From positions 1 to 34,086 of the forward strand of contig JAGFVZ010000003.1 in assembly GCA_017640265.1 (NCBI GenBank): a stretch of DNA of 34,086 nucleotides. Reading direction: 5' to 3'. The stretch is from Anoxypelagibacter denitrificans. Lineage in GTDB: Bacteria > Pseudomonadota > Alphaproteobacteria > Pelagibacterales > Pelagibacteraceae. The notes below the pieces were generated by a model. That model searched no databases and was not told the origin of the DNA. It was given only the letters and a program-made list of their open reading frames with translations. The translations under genes were made by a program, and so were the position numbers. Positions 25,335 to 34,086 of the stretch are shown one piece after another (the first letter of the stretch is position 1; every line of letters starts with the position of its first letter).

Positions 25335-27371
25335 ATGCAAGAAAAAAGAAACTTTTTACAAGAGTTAAATGAGGAGCAAACAGTCGCGGTACTAAATACT
25401 GAGGGTCCGACTTTGGTTGTTGCTGGGGCGGGGTCTGGAAAAACTAAAGTTCTAACTTCAAGATTGGCATATATAGTTAAGGAAAAAAAGGCATGGCCTA
25501 ATCAAATTTTGTGCGTAACCTTTACGAACAAAGCTGCCAAAGAAATGAGGGATAGAGTTATTAAAATTCTAGGTGAAAAACTAAATTCACTTTCTTGGCT
25601 CGGAACTTTTCATTCGATAAGCGTAAAGTTTTTAAGAAGACATGCCGAAGCTTTAGGTTTTAAAAGTAATTTTACAATCTTGGATGTTGATGATCAAAAA
25701 AAATTAATTAGAAATATATGTAAAGCCGAAAATATAGATGCAAAAAAAATTTCTCCCCAATTTATAATTGCTTTAATTGATCGGTGGAAAAATAAGGGGC
25801 TTCTACCTGATGATGTTAAATTGTCTAAAAAACACATTTTTGAAAATCAAATTCTAAAAGTATACAAAATTTATCAAAAAAAAATTAAAGATCTTAATGC
25901 CTGTGATTTTGGTGATTTGATACTTTATTGTGTAAAATTGTTTGAAAAAAATCATGATATAAGGAGTATTTATTCAAACAATTTTAAATATATTCTAGTA
26001 GATGAATATCAAGATACAAATTTCATACAAAACAAGTGGTTAAATCTTATTGTTAATGAAAATAAAAATATTTGTTGTGTAGGAGACGATGATCAGTCTA
26101 TTTATAGTTGGAGAGGAGCTGAAATTAAAAATTTTTTAAGCTTTGATAAAGTTTATCCCGATTGCAAAATTTTCAGGTTAGAACAGAATTACAGATCTAC
26201 CAAAAATATTTTGGATACTGCGTCTTATTTAATTTCCCATAATAAAGATCGTTTAGGAAAAAAACTATGGTCTGATGGACAAAAGGGAGATTTGGTAAAA
26301 TTAAATTGTTATAGAAATGGCAAGGAGGAAGCTCAAGGAGTTGGTGATATTATTGAACAAAATATTAAAAAAAAGAATTCTTTAAACAATATTGCAATAT
26401 TGGTTAGGGCTATTTATCAAACTCGTGAATTTGAAGAAAGATTTCTTAAAATAGGAGTCAACTATAGAATTATTGGAGGTACAAAATTTTATGAAAGGGC
26501 AGAAGTTAAGGATGCAATCTGTTATTTAAGAGTAATAAATCAAAAATTTGATGATTTAGCATTTGAAAGAATTGTAAATACACCTCGAAGAGGTTTGGGT
26601 GAAACCACGATAAAACAATTGCATGAGTATTCATCCAAAAGCAATCTTTGTTTAGAGGACTCTGTACGCAAATTAATTGAACTAGATAAATTTAAACCAA
26701 AAATAAAAGCTGCAATAAAACATCTTTTGGATTTTTTAACCAAATGGAGAGCTGATCTAAAGACCAATAAGCATTATGATTTATTAAAAATTATTCTAGA
26801 CGAGTCTGGATATTCTGAAATGTTAAAAAATAAAAAAGATTTAGAGAATGAAAATAGATTAGAAAATTTAAAAGAACTTCTACGAGCAATGCGTGATTAT
26901 GATAATCTGCAAGGATTTTTAGAGCATGTTGCTTTGGCAACATCAATTGATCAAAAATGGGAAGATGAAAGAGTTAATATCATGACAATACATGCGGCAA
27001 AAGGTTTGGAATTTGATGTAGTTTTCTTACCGGGATGGGAGGAAGGTTTGTTTCCCCACCAAAAATCTTTAGAAGAAAAAGGGGATTTTGCCTTAGAGGA
27101 AGAAAGAAGGCTAGCGTATGTTGGAATAACAAGAGCAAAAAAAGAAGCCCACATATCCTTTGCCATGCAGAGAGCTTATCATGGAGAATGGATGGACAGT
27201 TTACCGTCCAGATTTGTAAATGAAATTCCTGAAGACAGTGTTGAGAAAAACGAAGATCCCATAAGAGAAGTGCCTGATGATTTTGATTTCAATCAAGATC
27301 AAAGCTTTGGGTCTGATGAGGAGTATCGTAGTCCAGGATGGGCTAGACTAAAAAAAAAATTGATTAAATGA
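25335..27371 (+). CDS. uvrD: UvrD/PcrA/Rep-type DNA helicase (superfamily 1A)
   Basis: 678 residues with the SF1A motifs in order: Walker A GAGSGKT (31-37), VTFTNKAAKEM, TFHSI, Walker B VDEYQDTN (222-229), GDDDQSIYSWRGA (250-262), QNYRSTKNIL, then TIHAAKGLEFDVVFLPGWEEG and EERRLAYVGITRAK. It unwinds DNA 3'-5' in nucleotide excision and mismatch repair and removes RecA or stalled polymerases. The acidic linker and the end GWARLKKKLIK fit the family's C-terminal UvrB/RNA-polymerase-binding tail, shortened. UvrD versus PcrA versus Rep cannot be separated by eye. It is divergent from the AsmA-like gene. Confidence 0.93.
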   Translation: MQEKRNFLQELNEEQTVAVLNTEGPTLVVAGAGSGKTKVLTSRLAYIVKEKKAWPNQILCVTFTNKAAKEMRDRVIKILGEKLNSLSWLGTFHSISVKFLRRHAEALGFKSNFTILDVDDQKKLIRNICKAENIDAKKISPQFIIALIDRWKNKGLLPDDVKLSKKHIFENQILKVYKIYQKKIKDLNACDFGDLILYCVKLFEKNHDIRSIYSNNFKYILVDEYQDTNFIQNKWLNLIVNENKNICCVGDDDQSIYSWRGAEIKNFLSFDKVYPDCKIFRLEQNYRSTKNILDTASYLISHNKDRLGKKLWSDGQKGDLVKLNCYRNGKEEAQGVGDIIEQNIKKKNSLNNIAILVRAIYQTREFEERFLKIGVNYRIIGGTKFYERAEVKDAICYLRVINQKFDDLAFERIVNTPRRGLGETTIKQLHEYSSKSNLCLEDSVRKLIELDKFKPKIKAAIKHLLDFLTKWRADLKTNKHYDLLKIILDESGYSEMLKNKKDLENENRLENLKELLRAMRDYDNLQGFLEHVALATSIDQKWEDERVNIMTIHAAKGLEFDVVFLPGWEEGLFPHQKSLEEKGDFALEEERRLAYVGITRAKKEAHISFAMQRAYHGEWMDSLPSRFVNEIPEDSVEKNEDPIREVPDDFDFNQDQSFGSDEEYRSPGWARLKKKLIK

Positions 27372-27441
27372 AAAAACTATCTCTATACGTGTTTGTAATT
27401 TTATTAAAAAAACAGTCCAATAGACTTTTTAATGTTTTTTT

Positions 27442-29076
27442 ATGTCCCTAACAAAAAATATTAGTCAGTTCGTCGATAACACTCTTATTGATTTAGGTAG
27501 ACAGTTTCGTTGGTCCTATCTTCCTCCGCTTATGATTTATGTTGCTGCTGGAGTTTCGGGATTAACCGGAATTGTCGGTGTTTTTTTTATAAAGGATTAT
27601 CTTAACTTATCGGCAGCATTTTTAGCAGGATTAGGATTTTGGGCAGGAATTCCTTGGGCGTTAAAAATGCCTTTGGGACATCTCGTTGATTTAATTTGGT
27701 CGAGAAAAAATTATCTCGTTTTTGTGGGCGCCGGACTCATCGTATTGAGCATAATTATTATGTATAGCCTCATTGTTCATACAGAGTCCATGGCATCTAT
27801 TTTAAAAGTTGAAACATGGTTTATCGTAAGTGCATTACTCGCTCCTGTCGGATATGTAATACAAGATGTTGTTGCCGATGCCATGACTGTTGAGGCGGTG
27901 CCGAGCACAGATAATCGGGGAACGAAATATTCCACTCCACAAATAAAAATTATGCATACCACCATGCAAACTCTTGGTCGATTTGCTATTATCGGTGGAA
28001 CCGTCTTGGTGGCGCTAGTTAATGTTATTATGTTTGCAGGTGTTGGCGCTTTAAGTGAAGCTGAAAAAATTGAAATTTATGGCAGAATTTATCTTTATGC
28101 TTTAATCATTCCGCTTATCTCAGTTTCTGGAGTTTTTCTTGCAATGTATCTTAAAAAAAGACGTTTAGAACAATTGAAAAAGTCAGGAATGGCGGCAGAA
28201 GAATTAAAAAAACTTATGACAGAATTTGGAACCAGCACTCAACCCAATTGGTGGATTCTAGGAGGCAGTTTGGTTTTTGTAGTTTTTACACTTGGAGTTG
28301 GAATTCTAAAAGTTCCGTTTGCTCAGGAAATCGTATTTTTGGGTTCGATGCTAATCATCTTGTTCTTAATGAAAAAATTGATTGTCGAACTACCCGAAGA
28401 ATCACGTTTTATGATTGTGGGAACCGCTATCGTTATTTTTGTTTTTCGAGCAATGCCTGGTCCAGGACCTGGTTTAGGTTGGTTCGAAATAGATGTTCTT
28501 GGTTTTGATCAACAGTTCTTTTCATTGCTGTCGCTTATCGCTTCCGTCTTGACTTTGGTGGGTATTGTCATTTTTAGACCTTTCATGGCAAAAAATTCCA
28601 TTGCTAAAATTATTGTGGTGTTATCAATTGCAGGATCAATTTTATTTTTACCAAGTGTCGGGATGTACTATGGGTTTCATAACTGGACATCTTCCTTAAC
28701 AAACGAAGTGGTTGACGCACGATTTATCGCCATCGTCAATACCGCATTAGAATCTCCTTTAGGACAAATTTCTATGATTCCATTGTTGGCTTGGATTGCA
28801 AAGAATGCGCCAGCGCACTTAAAAGCAACTTTCTTTGCTATCTTTGCCTCCTTTACAAATCTTGCTTTATCAGCCAGTGCCTTGGGCACTAAGTATTTAA
28901 ATAAAATATTCATCATTACAAGAGCTGTTAAAGATAAAGTTACGGATGCTGTTCTGGGCACCGCGGATTATTCTGAACTGGGGATTTTGTTAATCATTGT
29001 AACTTTGCTGACTTTGTGTACCCCCATAATAGCTGTATGGTTAGTTCAGAAAAGCAAATTTAAAACTGACGAATAG
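27442..29076 (+). CDS. BT1-like major facilitator transporter
   Basis: 544 residues with about twelve membrane helices. The segments WALKMPLGHLVDLIWSRKNY and GYVIQDVVADAMTVEAVP resemble the folate-biopterin transporter (BT1, PF03092) branch of the major facilitator superfamily. Known BT1 members carry folates, pterins or S-adenosylmethionine; the substrate here is unknown. A cytoplasmic loop of charged residues (about 235-275) separates the halves. Base composition is clearly higher in GC than the flanking genes (for example 30 of 60 bases G or C at 27841-27900 against 13 of 60 at 29101-29160), and codons such as CGT, GTC and ACC are common. This suggests transfer or unusual selection. The next gene starts five bases later. 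Confidence 0.7.
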   Translation: MSLTKNISQFVDNTLIDLGRQFRWSYLPPLMIYVAAGVSGLTGIVGVFFIKDYLNLSAAFLAGLGFWAGIPWALKMPLGHLVDLIWSRKNYLVFVGAGLIVLSIIIMYSLIVHTESMASILKVETWFIVSALLAPVGYVIQDVVADAMTVEAVPSTDNRGTKYSTPQIKIMHTTMQTLGRFAIIGGTVLVALVNVIMFAGVGALSEAEKIEIYGRIYLYALIIPLISVSGVFLAMYLKKRRLEQLKKSGMAAEELKKLMTEFGTSTQPNWWILGGSLVFVVFTLGVGILKVPFAQEIVFLGSMLIILFLMKKLIVELPEESRFMIVGTAIVIFVFRAMPGPGPGLGWFEIDVLGFDQQFFSLLSLIASVLTLVGIVIFRPFMAKNSIAKIIVVLSIAGSILFLPSVGMYYGFHNWTSSLTNEVVDARFIAIVNTALESPLGQISMIPLLAWIAKNAPAHLKATFFAIFASFTNLALSASALGTKYLNKIFIITRAVKDKVTDAVLGTADYSELGILLIIVTLLTLCTPIIAVWLVQKSKFKTDE

Positions 29077-29080
29077 ATAA

Positions 29081-30781
29081 ATGAAAAAATTTAAAAATTT
29101 ACTCAAACAATATAAGCTTGATGGATATATAATTCCAAAAAATGATGAATATTTTAATGAATATGTAAGTTCAGCCAAAGATAGGTTAAAATTTATTTCT
29201 AATTTTTCTGGCTCAGCTGGATTTGCTGTAATTCTGAAGAATAAAAATTACTTATTTGTTGATGGAAGATACACAATACAAGCTCGAATTCAGTCAGGAA
29301 AAAATTTTAAGGTTATAACAATACCTAAAAAATTTCCTAAAGATGTTTTAAAATTTAATAAAAAACTTACTATTGGTTTCGACCCAAGATTGCACACAGA
29401 AAGTAAGTTAAATTTTCTATTTAACATTAAAAACATTTCTCTCAAATCAGTAAATAAAAATTTAGTTGATATAGTCTGGTCTAAAAGACCTAAGGAACTG
29501 ATTAAACCTTTTTATTCTCTTTCAAAAAAAAATACAGGTATAAGTTCAGAAGAAAAAATTTTAGAAGTAAAAAAATTTTTCAATAAAGATAAGGTGGATT
29601 ACTTGTTAGTGACTGCTCCTGAAAATATTGCTTGGATTTTAAACATTAGGGGTCATGACTCAATATTCTCTCCTATACCAAATGCTAGATTATTAATGAA
29701 CAAGAATGGAGATATCCATTTTTTTGCAAACCCAAAGAAAATAACAATTATTAAAAAAAGTCTGCCAAAAAAAATAATATTTCATGAAGAAAATAAAATT
29801 GAAAAAATATTAACAAATCTATATAAAAACAAAATTTTTTTAGACAGTTTATCTTGTTCTATTTATTACAAAAATCTATTAAAGAAAAAAAATATAATTG
29901 TTGAAAAAATAGATCCAATTCATTTTTTTAAATCTATAAAAAACATCACAGAAATAAAAAATATGAAAAAAAGTCATTTAAGTGATGGGGTTGCGTTAAC
30001 TAAGTTTTTATTTTGGATTAAAAAAAATTTTAGAAAGAAAAAAATTACGGAATTGTTTGCACAAAAAAAATTAGAAAATTTTAGAAAAATGAACAAATCT
30101 TATAAATTTCCAAGCTTTAACACAATTTCAGGATCCGGACCTAATACTGCAATCATTCATTATAGGGCCTCACCTAAAACAAATAGGTCTCTTAGAAAAG
30201 GAGATCTTTATTTAGTAGACTCTGGTGGGCAATATTCTTTTGGAACTACCGATGTTACTCGAACAATTTCTCTAGATAATAAATCTAATTACATAAAAGA
30301 AATTTATACACGAGTTTTAAAGGGACATATTGCAGTATCTAACTTTCCTCTTAAAAAAAACTCAACAGGATCTAAGGTAGACCAAAGTGCCAGAAAGTTT
30401 CTTAAGAAAATAAAATTAGATTATCCTCATGGCACTGGACACGGTGTTGGATATTTCTTAAATGTACATGAGGGCCCACAATCATTTTCAAAAAATAATA
30501 AAGTAAATTTAAGAGATGGTATGATTATTTCTAATGAACCTGGATATTACAAGGAGGGATCTTTTGGTATTAGAATTGAAAATTTAATTTATATTAATCA
30601 AAATAAATTTGAGGAATTAACCATGGTGCCAATTGAAAAAGATTTGATAAATAAAAAAATGCTAAATAAAAATGAGATAAATTGGATTAATAAATATCAC
30701 AGCAGGGTAAGAAAAAATCTACTTAAATTTATGGGTTTCCAGGAGAAGGTAGATTTAACAAAAGCTTGTTCACCTATTTAA
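29081..30781 (+). CDS. pepP: Xaa-Pro aminopeptidase (M24B, aminopeptidase P)
   Basis: 566 residues, the long three-domain form. Two creatinase-like N-terminal domains (about 1-135 and 155-285) precede the pita-bread metallopeptidase domain (about 295-510). All five metal ligands are visible: Asp380 (YLVDSGG), Asp391 (TTDVTRT), His454 (GTGHGVG), Glu486 (NEPGYY) and Glu500 (IRIEN). It removes N-terminal residues preceding proline and helps recycle peptides in the cytoplasm. It begins five bases after the BT1-like gene, yet its composition is strongly AT-rich. Its 3' end overlaps the convergent ligA by 12 bases. Confidence 0.92.
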   Translation: MKKFKNLLKQYKLDGYIIPKNDEYFNEYVSSAKDRLKFISNFSGSAGFAVILKNKNYLFVDGRYTIQARIQSGKNFKVITIPKKFPKDVLKFNKKLTIGFDPRLHTESKLNFLFNIKNISLKSVNKNLVDIVWSKRPKELIKPFYSLSKKNTGISSEEKILEVKKFFNKDKVDYLLVTAPENIAWILNIRGHDSIFSPIPNARLLMNKNGDIHFFANPKKITIIKKSLPKKIIFHEENKIEKILTNLYKNKIFLDSLSCSIYYKNLLKKKNIIVEKIDPIHFFKSIKNITEIKNMKKSHLSDGVALTKFLFWIKKNFRKKKITELFAQKKLENFRKMNKSYKFPSFNTISGSGPNTAIIHYRASPKTNRSLRKGDLYLVDSGGQYSFGTTDVTRTISLDNKSNYIKEIYTRVLKGHIAVSNFPLKKNSTGSKVDQSARKFLKKIKLDYPHGTGHGVGYFLNVHEGPQSFSKNNKVNLRDGMIISNEPGYYKEGSFGIRIENLIYINQNKFEELTMVPIEKDLINKKMLNKNEINWINKYHSRVRKNLLKFMGFQEKVDLTKACSPI

Positions 30782-32797
30782 CAAGCTGTACCATTCTTTT
30801 TCGGTCATTAAATGTATTTTGAGTTCCTTAGCTTTTTCAATTTTATTTTTTGTAGGTTTTGAATTTCCAATGATAAGATAGTTTAATTTTTTTGTAATTG
30901 AACTAAGAATTTTTGCACCATTTTCTTCTGCTAAAGATTTGGCTTCTGATCTGCTCATTTTTTCAAACCTTCCAGTAAACATTATTGTCTTTCCAGAAAA
31001 TAAACTTTTTTCATTTAATGTTTTGTGATCTTTTATTTTTAAATATTTTACTAATTTTTCCAAAACATCAATATTCTTTTTATTAGAAAAAAAAGTATCA
31101 ATTGATTTAATCTGTGTATCGCCCATTCCATCTAGAGACTTTAAGTTTATTAATATTTTTTTCCTTTTTGATAAAGTTAAAAGTTCAAGAAATTTTTTTG
31201 ATTTTATAAAATAATTTGCCAAAATTTTTGCATTTTCCTGACCAATGTGGCGTATACCCAATGCAAAAATAAATTTGTCTAGATTTATGCTTGATGACTT
31301 TTTTATTGAGTTTTTGAGATTATTTATTGAAGTATTGCCCCAACCATCAAGATTGCTAATTTTTTTATAATCCAAAGAAAATATATTCGATGGAAACTTG
31401 ATAAGTTTTAAATTCCAAAAATTGTCAATTACCTTTTTCCCTAATCCCTCTATATTGAATGCTTCTTTTGATACTAAATGTTTTAATTTTTCTTTTGCAA
31501 TATATTTACAATCAAAACCTTTGTCTGGACATCTTCTAACGGCATCAGTTTTTTTTGTTAGCTCGTTATATTCCTTAATTGTTTCAAATCCGCATGGACA
31601 TTTTTTTGGAAATATAAATTTTTTACTTAGGTGAGATCTCTTTGACTTATCGATAGATAATATTTGTGGTATAACGTCTCCGGCTCTTTGAATTATTACT
31701 GTGTCCCCTACTCTTACATCTTTTCTCAATATTTCGTCTTCATTATGTAAAGTGGCGTTAGATACAACAACACCGCCGACTGTAACTGGTTGGACTTTAG
31801 CTACAGGTGTTAAGGCTCCAGTTCTTCCAACTTGAATAACAATATTTTGTACTTTGGTAATAGCCTTAACAGACGAAAACTTGTATGCAATCGCCCACCT
31901 TGGAGAGCTAGATGTAGAACCGAGTCTCTCTTGGAAATTAAAATTATTAACTTTGTATACTATTCCGTCTACATCATAATCCAAACTTGATCTTAAACTT
32001 TCAATATTTTTATGATTTGTTTCAATATCATCCATTGAATTTACCACTCTACAGTAAGGATTAATTGAAAAACCCCAAAGTTTAAGTTTTTCCAGTAAAT
32101 CTGTTTGACTTTTAAAAATTTGAGGATTTATTTCTCCACAACCATAGGCAAAAAATTTAAGGGGTATTTTTGCGGTTTCTTTTGAATCTTTTTGTCTCAA
32201 TGAACCGCCTGCTGCATTTCTTGGATTTGCAAATTGATCTTGTAATTTTTCAAAATCTTTTTTTCCTATGTAAACCTCGCCTCTTATTTCAAGAATTTGA
32301 GGGGCATCAATTAATTTTTTTGGTATTTGATCTATGGTTATTAAGTTGTCAGTTATATTTTCTCCAAAAATACCATCTCCTCTGGACAAACCATAAATAA
32401 GTTTTCCATTTTCATATCTTAATGAAGCTGAAATGCCATCTATTTTTGGTTCTGACGATAGTTCTATTTCAGATGTGGTGTTCAAAAAATTTTTAATTTT
32501 TTTTTTAAAATCCAACATGTCTTCTTTGTCAAAAGCATTACCTAGAGAAAGCATTGATTTGGAATGTTTTATTTTTTCAAATTTACTTGAGGGTTTGGAA
32601 CCTATTAAACCGTCTAGGTTTTCAATTTTTTTTAGAAATGGATATTTTTTAACTAGTTGAAATAACTCCTTTTTTAGTTCATCAAATTCAAAATCTGAAA
32701 TAATAGGATTATCTTTTTCGAAATAAGCTTTATTAAATTTTAAAAGTTCTTGAATTTTTTCCTTATATAATTTTATAATTTTATTCTTTTCAGTCAT
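30770..32797 (-). CDS. ligA: NAD+-dependent DNA ligase
   Basis: 675 residues. Domain order: Ia (about 1-70), adenylation domain with KIDG at 118-121 (nucleophile Lys118), OB fold with VGRTGALTPVAKV and DTVIIQRAGDVIP, zinc finger (Cys400, Cys402, Cys423, Cys430), helix-hairpin-helix region, and a C-terminal BRCT domain (about 600-675, FSGKTIMFTGRFEKMSRSEAKSLAEENGAK). It seals nicks in replication and repair. The first zinc pair is C-P-C, one residue shorter than the usual C-P-x-C. The start overlaps the end of bamD by eight bases (ATGACTGA), so it is translationally coupled to the outer-membrane gene. Confidence 0.96.
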   Translation of the reverse strand: MTEKNKIIKLYKEKIQELLKFNKAYFEKDNPIISDFEFDELKKELFQLVKKYPFLKKIENLDGLIGSKPSSKFEKIKHSKSMLSLGNAFDKEDMLDFKKKIKNFLNTTSEIELSSEPKIDGISASLRYENGKLIYGLSRGDGIFGENITDNLITIDQIPKKLIDAPQILEIRGEVYIGKKDFEKLQDQFANPRNAAGGSLRQKDSKETAKIPLKFFAYGCGEINPQIFKSQTDLLEKLKLWGFSINPYCRVVNSMDDIETNHKNIESLRSSLDYDVDGIVYKVNNFNFQERLGSTSSSPRWAIAYKFSSVKAITKVQNIVIQVGRTGALTPVAKVQPVTVGGVVVSNATLHNEDEILRKDVRVGDTVIIQRAGDVIPQILSIDKSKRSHLSKKFIFPKKCPCGFETIKEYNELTKKTDAVRRCPDKGFDCKYIAKEKLKHLVSKEAFNIEGLGKKVIDNFWNLKLIKFPSNIFSLDYKKISNLDGWGNTSINNLKNSIKKSSSINLDKFIFALGIRHIGQENAKILANYFIKSKKFLELLTLSKRKKILINLKSLDGMGDTQIKSIDTFFSNKKNIDVLEKLVKYLKIKDHKTLNEKSLFSGKTIMFTGRFEKMSRSEAKSLAEENGAKILSSITKKLNYLIIGNSKPTKNKIEKAKELKIHLMTEKEWYSLLNR

Positions 32798-33641
32798 CGA
32801 TAAACAATAATTTTTTAATTGTTCTTCTTATGAGCCCTCCTTCTTTGTTGCCCTTTGTAATTTTTGGCGGCTTATAATCTTTGTTTAGCACCTTATATGA
32901 TCTTGCATACCATTCACTTGAATTATAATTATAACCTAATAATGCAGCTGCAGCTTTAGCTTCGTTCTCTAATCCAATCCGATAATATATTTCAACTAAT
33001 CTGTGTAAGGCTTCCTCCACAAATATAGTTTCTTCGTAATCCTCTACTATTATCTTCAGTCTATTAATAGCGGCAATCCACTTTTCATTTTTAATATAAA
33101 ATCTTGCAATTGATAATTCTTTTGCTGCCAATTGATTTACAATAAGATCAAGTTTAAATTTTAAGTCAATCGCATAATCTGTTTCGGGAAATGTATCTAA
33201 AAAAAATTCTATTCGTTTCTTTGATAAAACAAGAGGTTCAATATCTTTTTTTTCATCCAGAATTTGCTCATAATAACTTATAGCTATTAAATAATGAGCA
33301 TAACTTAAATGTTTGCTTGCAGGATACATTTTTATAAATCTTTCAAGATTTAACAATGATTCTTCATAAAAATTTATTGCATACAAACAATAACTTGCCA
33401 TTAAAGCAGATTTTTCAGCCCATACGGTTTGTGGTAATAAAGTTTCTGCTTCGCTAAACTTTTTTGATGCATAAAAATAGTCTCCCGCTTTTAAATTTTC
33501 CAAACCTTCTTTATATACTCTGATTGCAACTTCATTAGATAAGGGTGGAAGTTTAGTTTCTTCTTTTTTTTTTATAGCGTCGCGCCCTAAACACGAGGCT
33601 AATAATAAAAAAGAGAAAATTAAAATTAAAATTCTACGCAT
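32790..33641 (-). CDS. bamD: Outer membrane assembly lipoprotein BamD (ComL)
   Basis: 283 residues. The N-terminus MRRILILIFSFLLLASC is a lipoprotein signal with lipobox LASC, giving a lipidated Cys17. The rest is helical TPR-like repeats (EAETLLPQTVWAEKSALMASYCLYAINFYEESLLNLERFIKMYP), as in the five-TPR BamD fold. BamD is the essential lipoprotein of the BAM complex that inserts beta-barrel proteins. Its place downstream of lpxC and upstream of ligA matches alphaproteobacterial gene order. It follows lpxC by 49 bases. Confidence 0.93.
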   Translation of the reverse strand: MRRILILIFSFLLLASCLGRDAIKKKEETKLPPLSNEVAIRVYKEGLENLKAGDYFYASKKFSEAETLLPQTVWAEKSALMASYCLYAINFYEESLLNLERFIKMYPASKHLSYAHYLIAISYYEQILDEKKDIEPLVLSKKRIEFFLDTFPETDYAIDLKFKLDLIVNQLAAKELSIARFYIKNEKWIAAINRLKIIVEDYEETIFVEEALHRLVEIYYRIGLENEAKAAAALLGYNYNSSEWYARSYKVLNKDYKPPKITKGNKEGGLIRRTIKKLLFIDD

Positions 33642-33690
33642 GTATCTATTAATAACAAAAAAAACACAAAGCGTAAAATGATGTTAAAAC

Positions 33691-34086
33691 TTAAGCGTTT
33701 ACAACAAGTCCTTTTTGAACAGGGGAGATTTTCCTTATATTTAATGAAGAGTTTTGATTTTTAATTGTAGTGAAATTATTTTTATCAGACAAAACTTGTC
33801 TTAAAAAATCATTTGTCAACGAATGGCCGCCACGTATACAATTTATCGAACCGATAACTCTCTTTCCGACAAGCATAAAGTCTCCGACTAAATCTAAAAT
33901 TTTATGATTTACAAATTCATTTTTAGATCTAAGACCTTTTCCATTAAAAACTTCATTTCCTTTTACCACAACTGCATTTTCCAATGATCCGCCTTTAGCA
34001 AGACCAAGATCTTTAATTTTCTCAATATCTTCATATAAACAAAAAGTTCTTGCTGAATAAATATTTTCCAGGTCTTTCTCTTGGAA
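33691..34086 (-). CDS. lpxC: UDP-3-O-acyl-N-acetylglucosamine deacetylase (5' part outside window)
   Basis: The last 131 residues are present; the gene enters from the right edge. The visible part holds ARTFCLYEDIEKIKDLGLAKGG, SLENAVVV, LRSKNEFVNHKILDLVGDF and INCIRGGHSLTN. In these, the His and Asp of NHKILD are zinc ligands of LpxC, and the His of GGHSLTN is the catalytic-site histidine. LpxC catalyses the committed deacetylation in lipid A synthesis, so this organism makes lipopolysaccharide. The N-terminal zinc ligand lies outside the window. The short C-terminal tail after FLR (about 35 residues) is polar. Confidence 0.96.
   Translation of the reverse strand, partial: FQEKDLENIYSARTFCLYEDIEKIKDLGLAKGGSLENAVVVKGNEVFNGKGLRSKNEFVNHKILDLVGDFMLVGKRVIGSINCIRGGHSLTNDFLRQVLSDKNNFTTIKNQNSSLNIRKISPVQKGLVVNA

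Noticed and set aside
27372..27441. Terminator or small gene between uvrD and the BT1-like gene
   Set aside because: Only a four-base AGTC/GACT repeat before a T-run is present; too weak to call.
1..34086. CRISPR arrays, insertion sequences, prophage genes, tRNA or rRNA genes
   Set aside because: No regularly spaced repeats, transposase motifs, phage proteins or tRNA-like folds other than tmRNA were seen; nearly all space is occupied by core genes.

Overview
The window is a gene-dense, very AT-rich piece of bacterial chromosome with almost no intergenic space. It most likely comes from an alphaproteobacterium of the SAR11 (Pelagibacterales) type. Reasons: a circularly permuted two-piece tmRNA gene, hflK-hflC-DUF2065-degP order, lpxC-bamD-ligA order, ThyX thymidylate synthase, Lys/Asn/Ile-rich proteins and stop/start overlaps between genes. 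The lineage call is inference; no 16S gene is present.

Layout. From 18331 down to 1 nearly everything is on the minus strand. In transcription order: hflK-hflC-DUF2065-degP-miaA-ilvB-ilvH-ilvC (membrane and periplasmic quality control, tRNA modification, branched-chain amino acid synthesis); leuA with its own promoter and a perfect dyad; the rod-shape genes mreB-mreC-mreD-mrdA-rodA, which start at the last base of leuA; a bactofilin gene; then dadA, an EamA-type exporter and a left-truncated D-2-hydroxyacid dehydrogenase. At 18.3-20.9 kb lie a divergent mrp-type ATPase gene, thyX, the permuted tmRNA gene (tag ANDKFALAA) and a MOSC-domain pseudogene broken by three single-base indels. At 20.9-27.4 kb come a leucine-dehydrogenase-like gene with a MazG-like pyrophosphohydrolase gene, fumC, an AsmA-like envelope gene and uvrD/pcrA. 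At 27.4-30.8 kb a BT1-like transporter gene of clearly higher GC precedes an M24B aminopeptidase P gene. The right end holds ligA, bamD and the 3' part of lpxC.

How it fits together. Most genes are core functions: IlvB/IlvH, IlvC and LeuA form the valine/leucine pathway; MreBCD, PBP2 and RodA form the elongasome; BamD, LpxC and AsmA serve the outer membrane; tmRNA, DegP and HflKC deal with stalled ribosomes and faulty proteins. I see no defence system, CRISPR array, prophage or insertion sequence. The most notable items are the leuA promoter dyad feeding both leucine synthesis and the cell-shape genes, the decayed MOSC gene beside tmRNA, and the compositionally foreign transporter.
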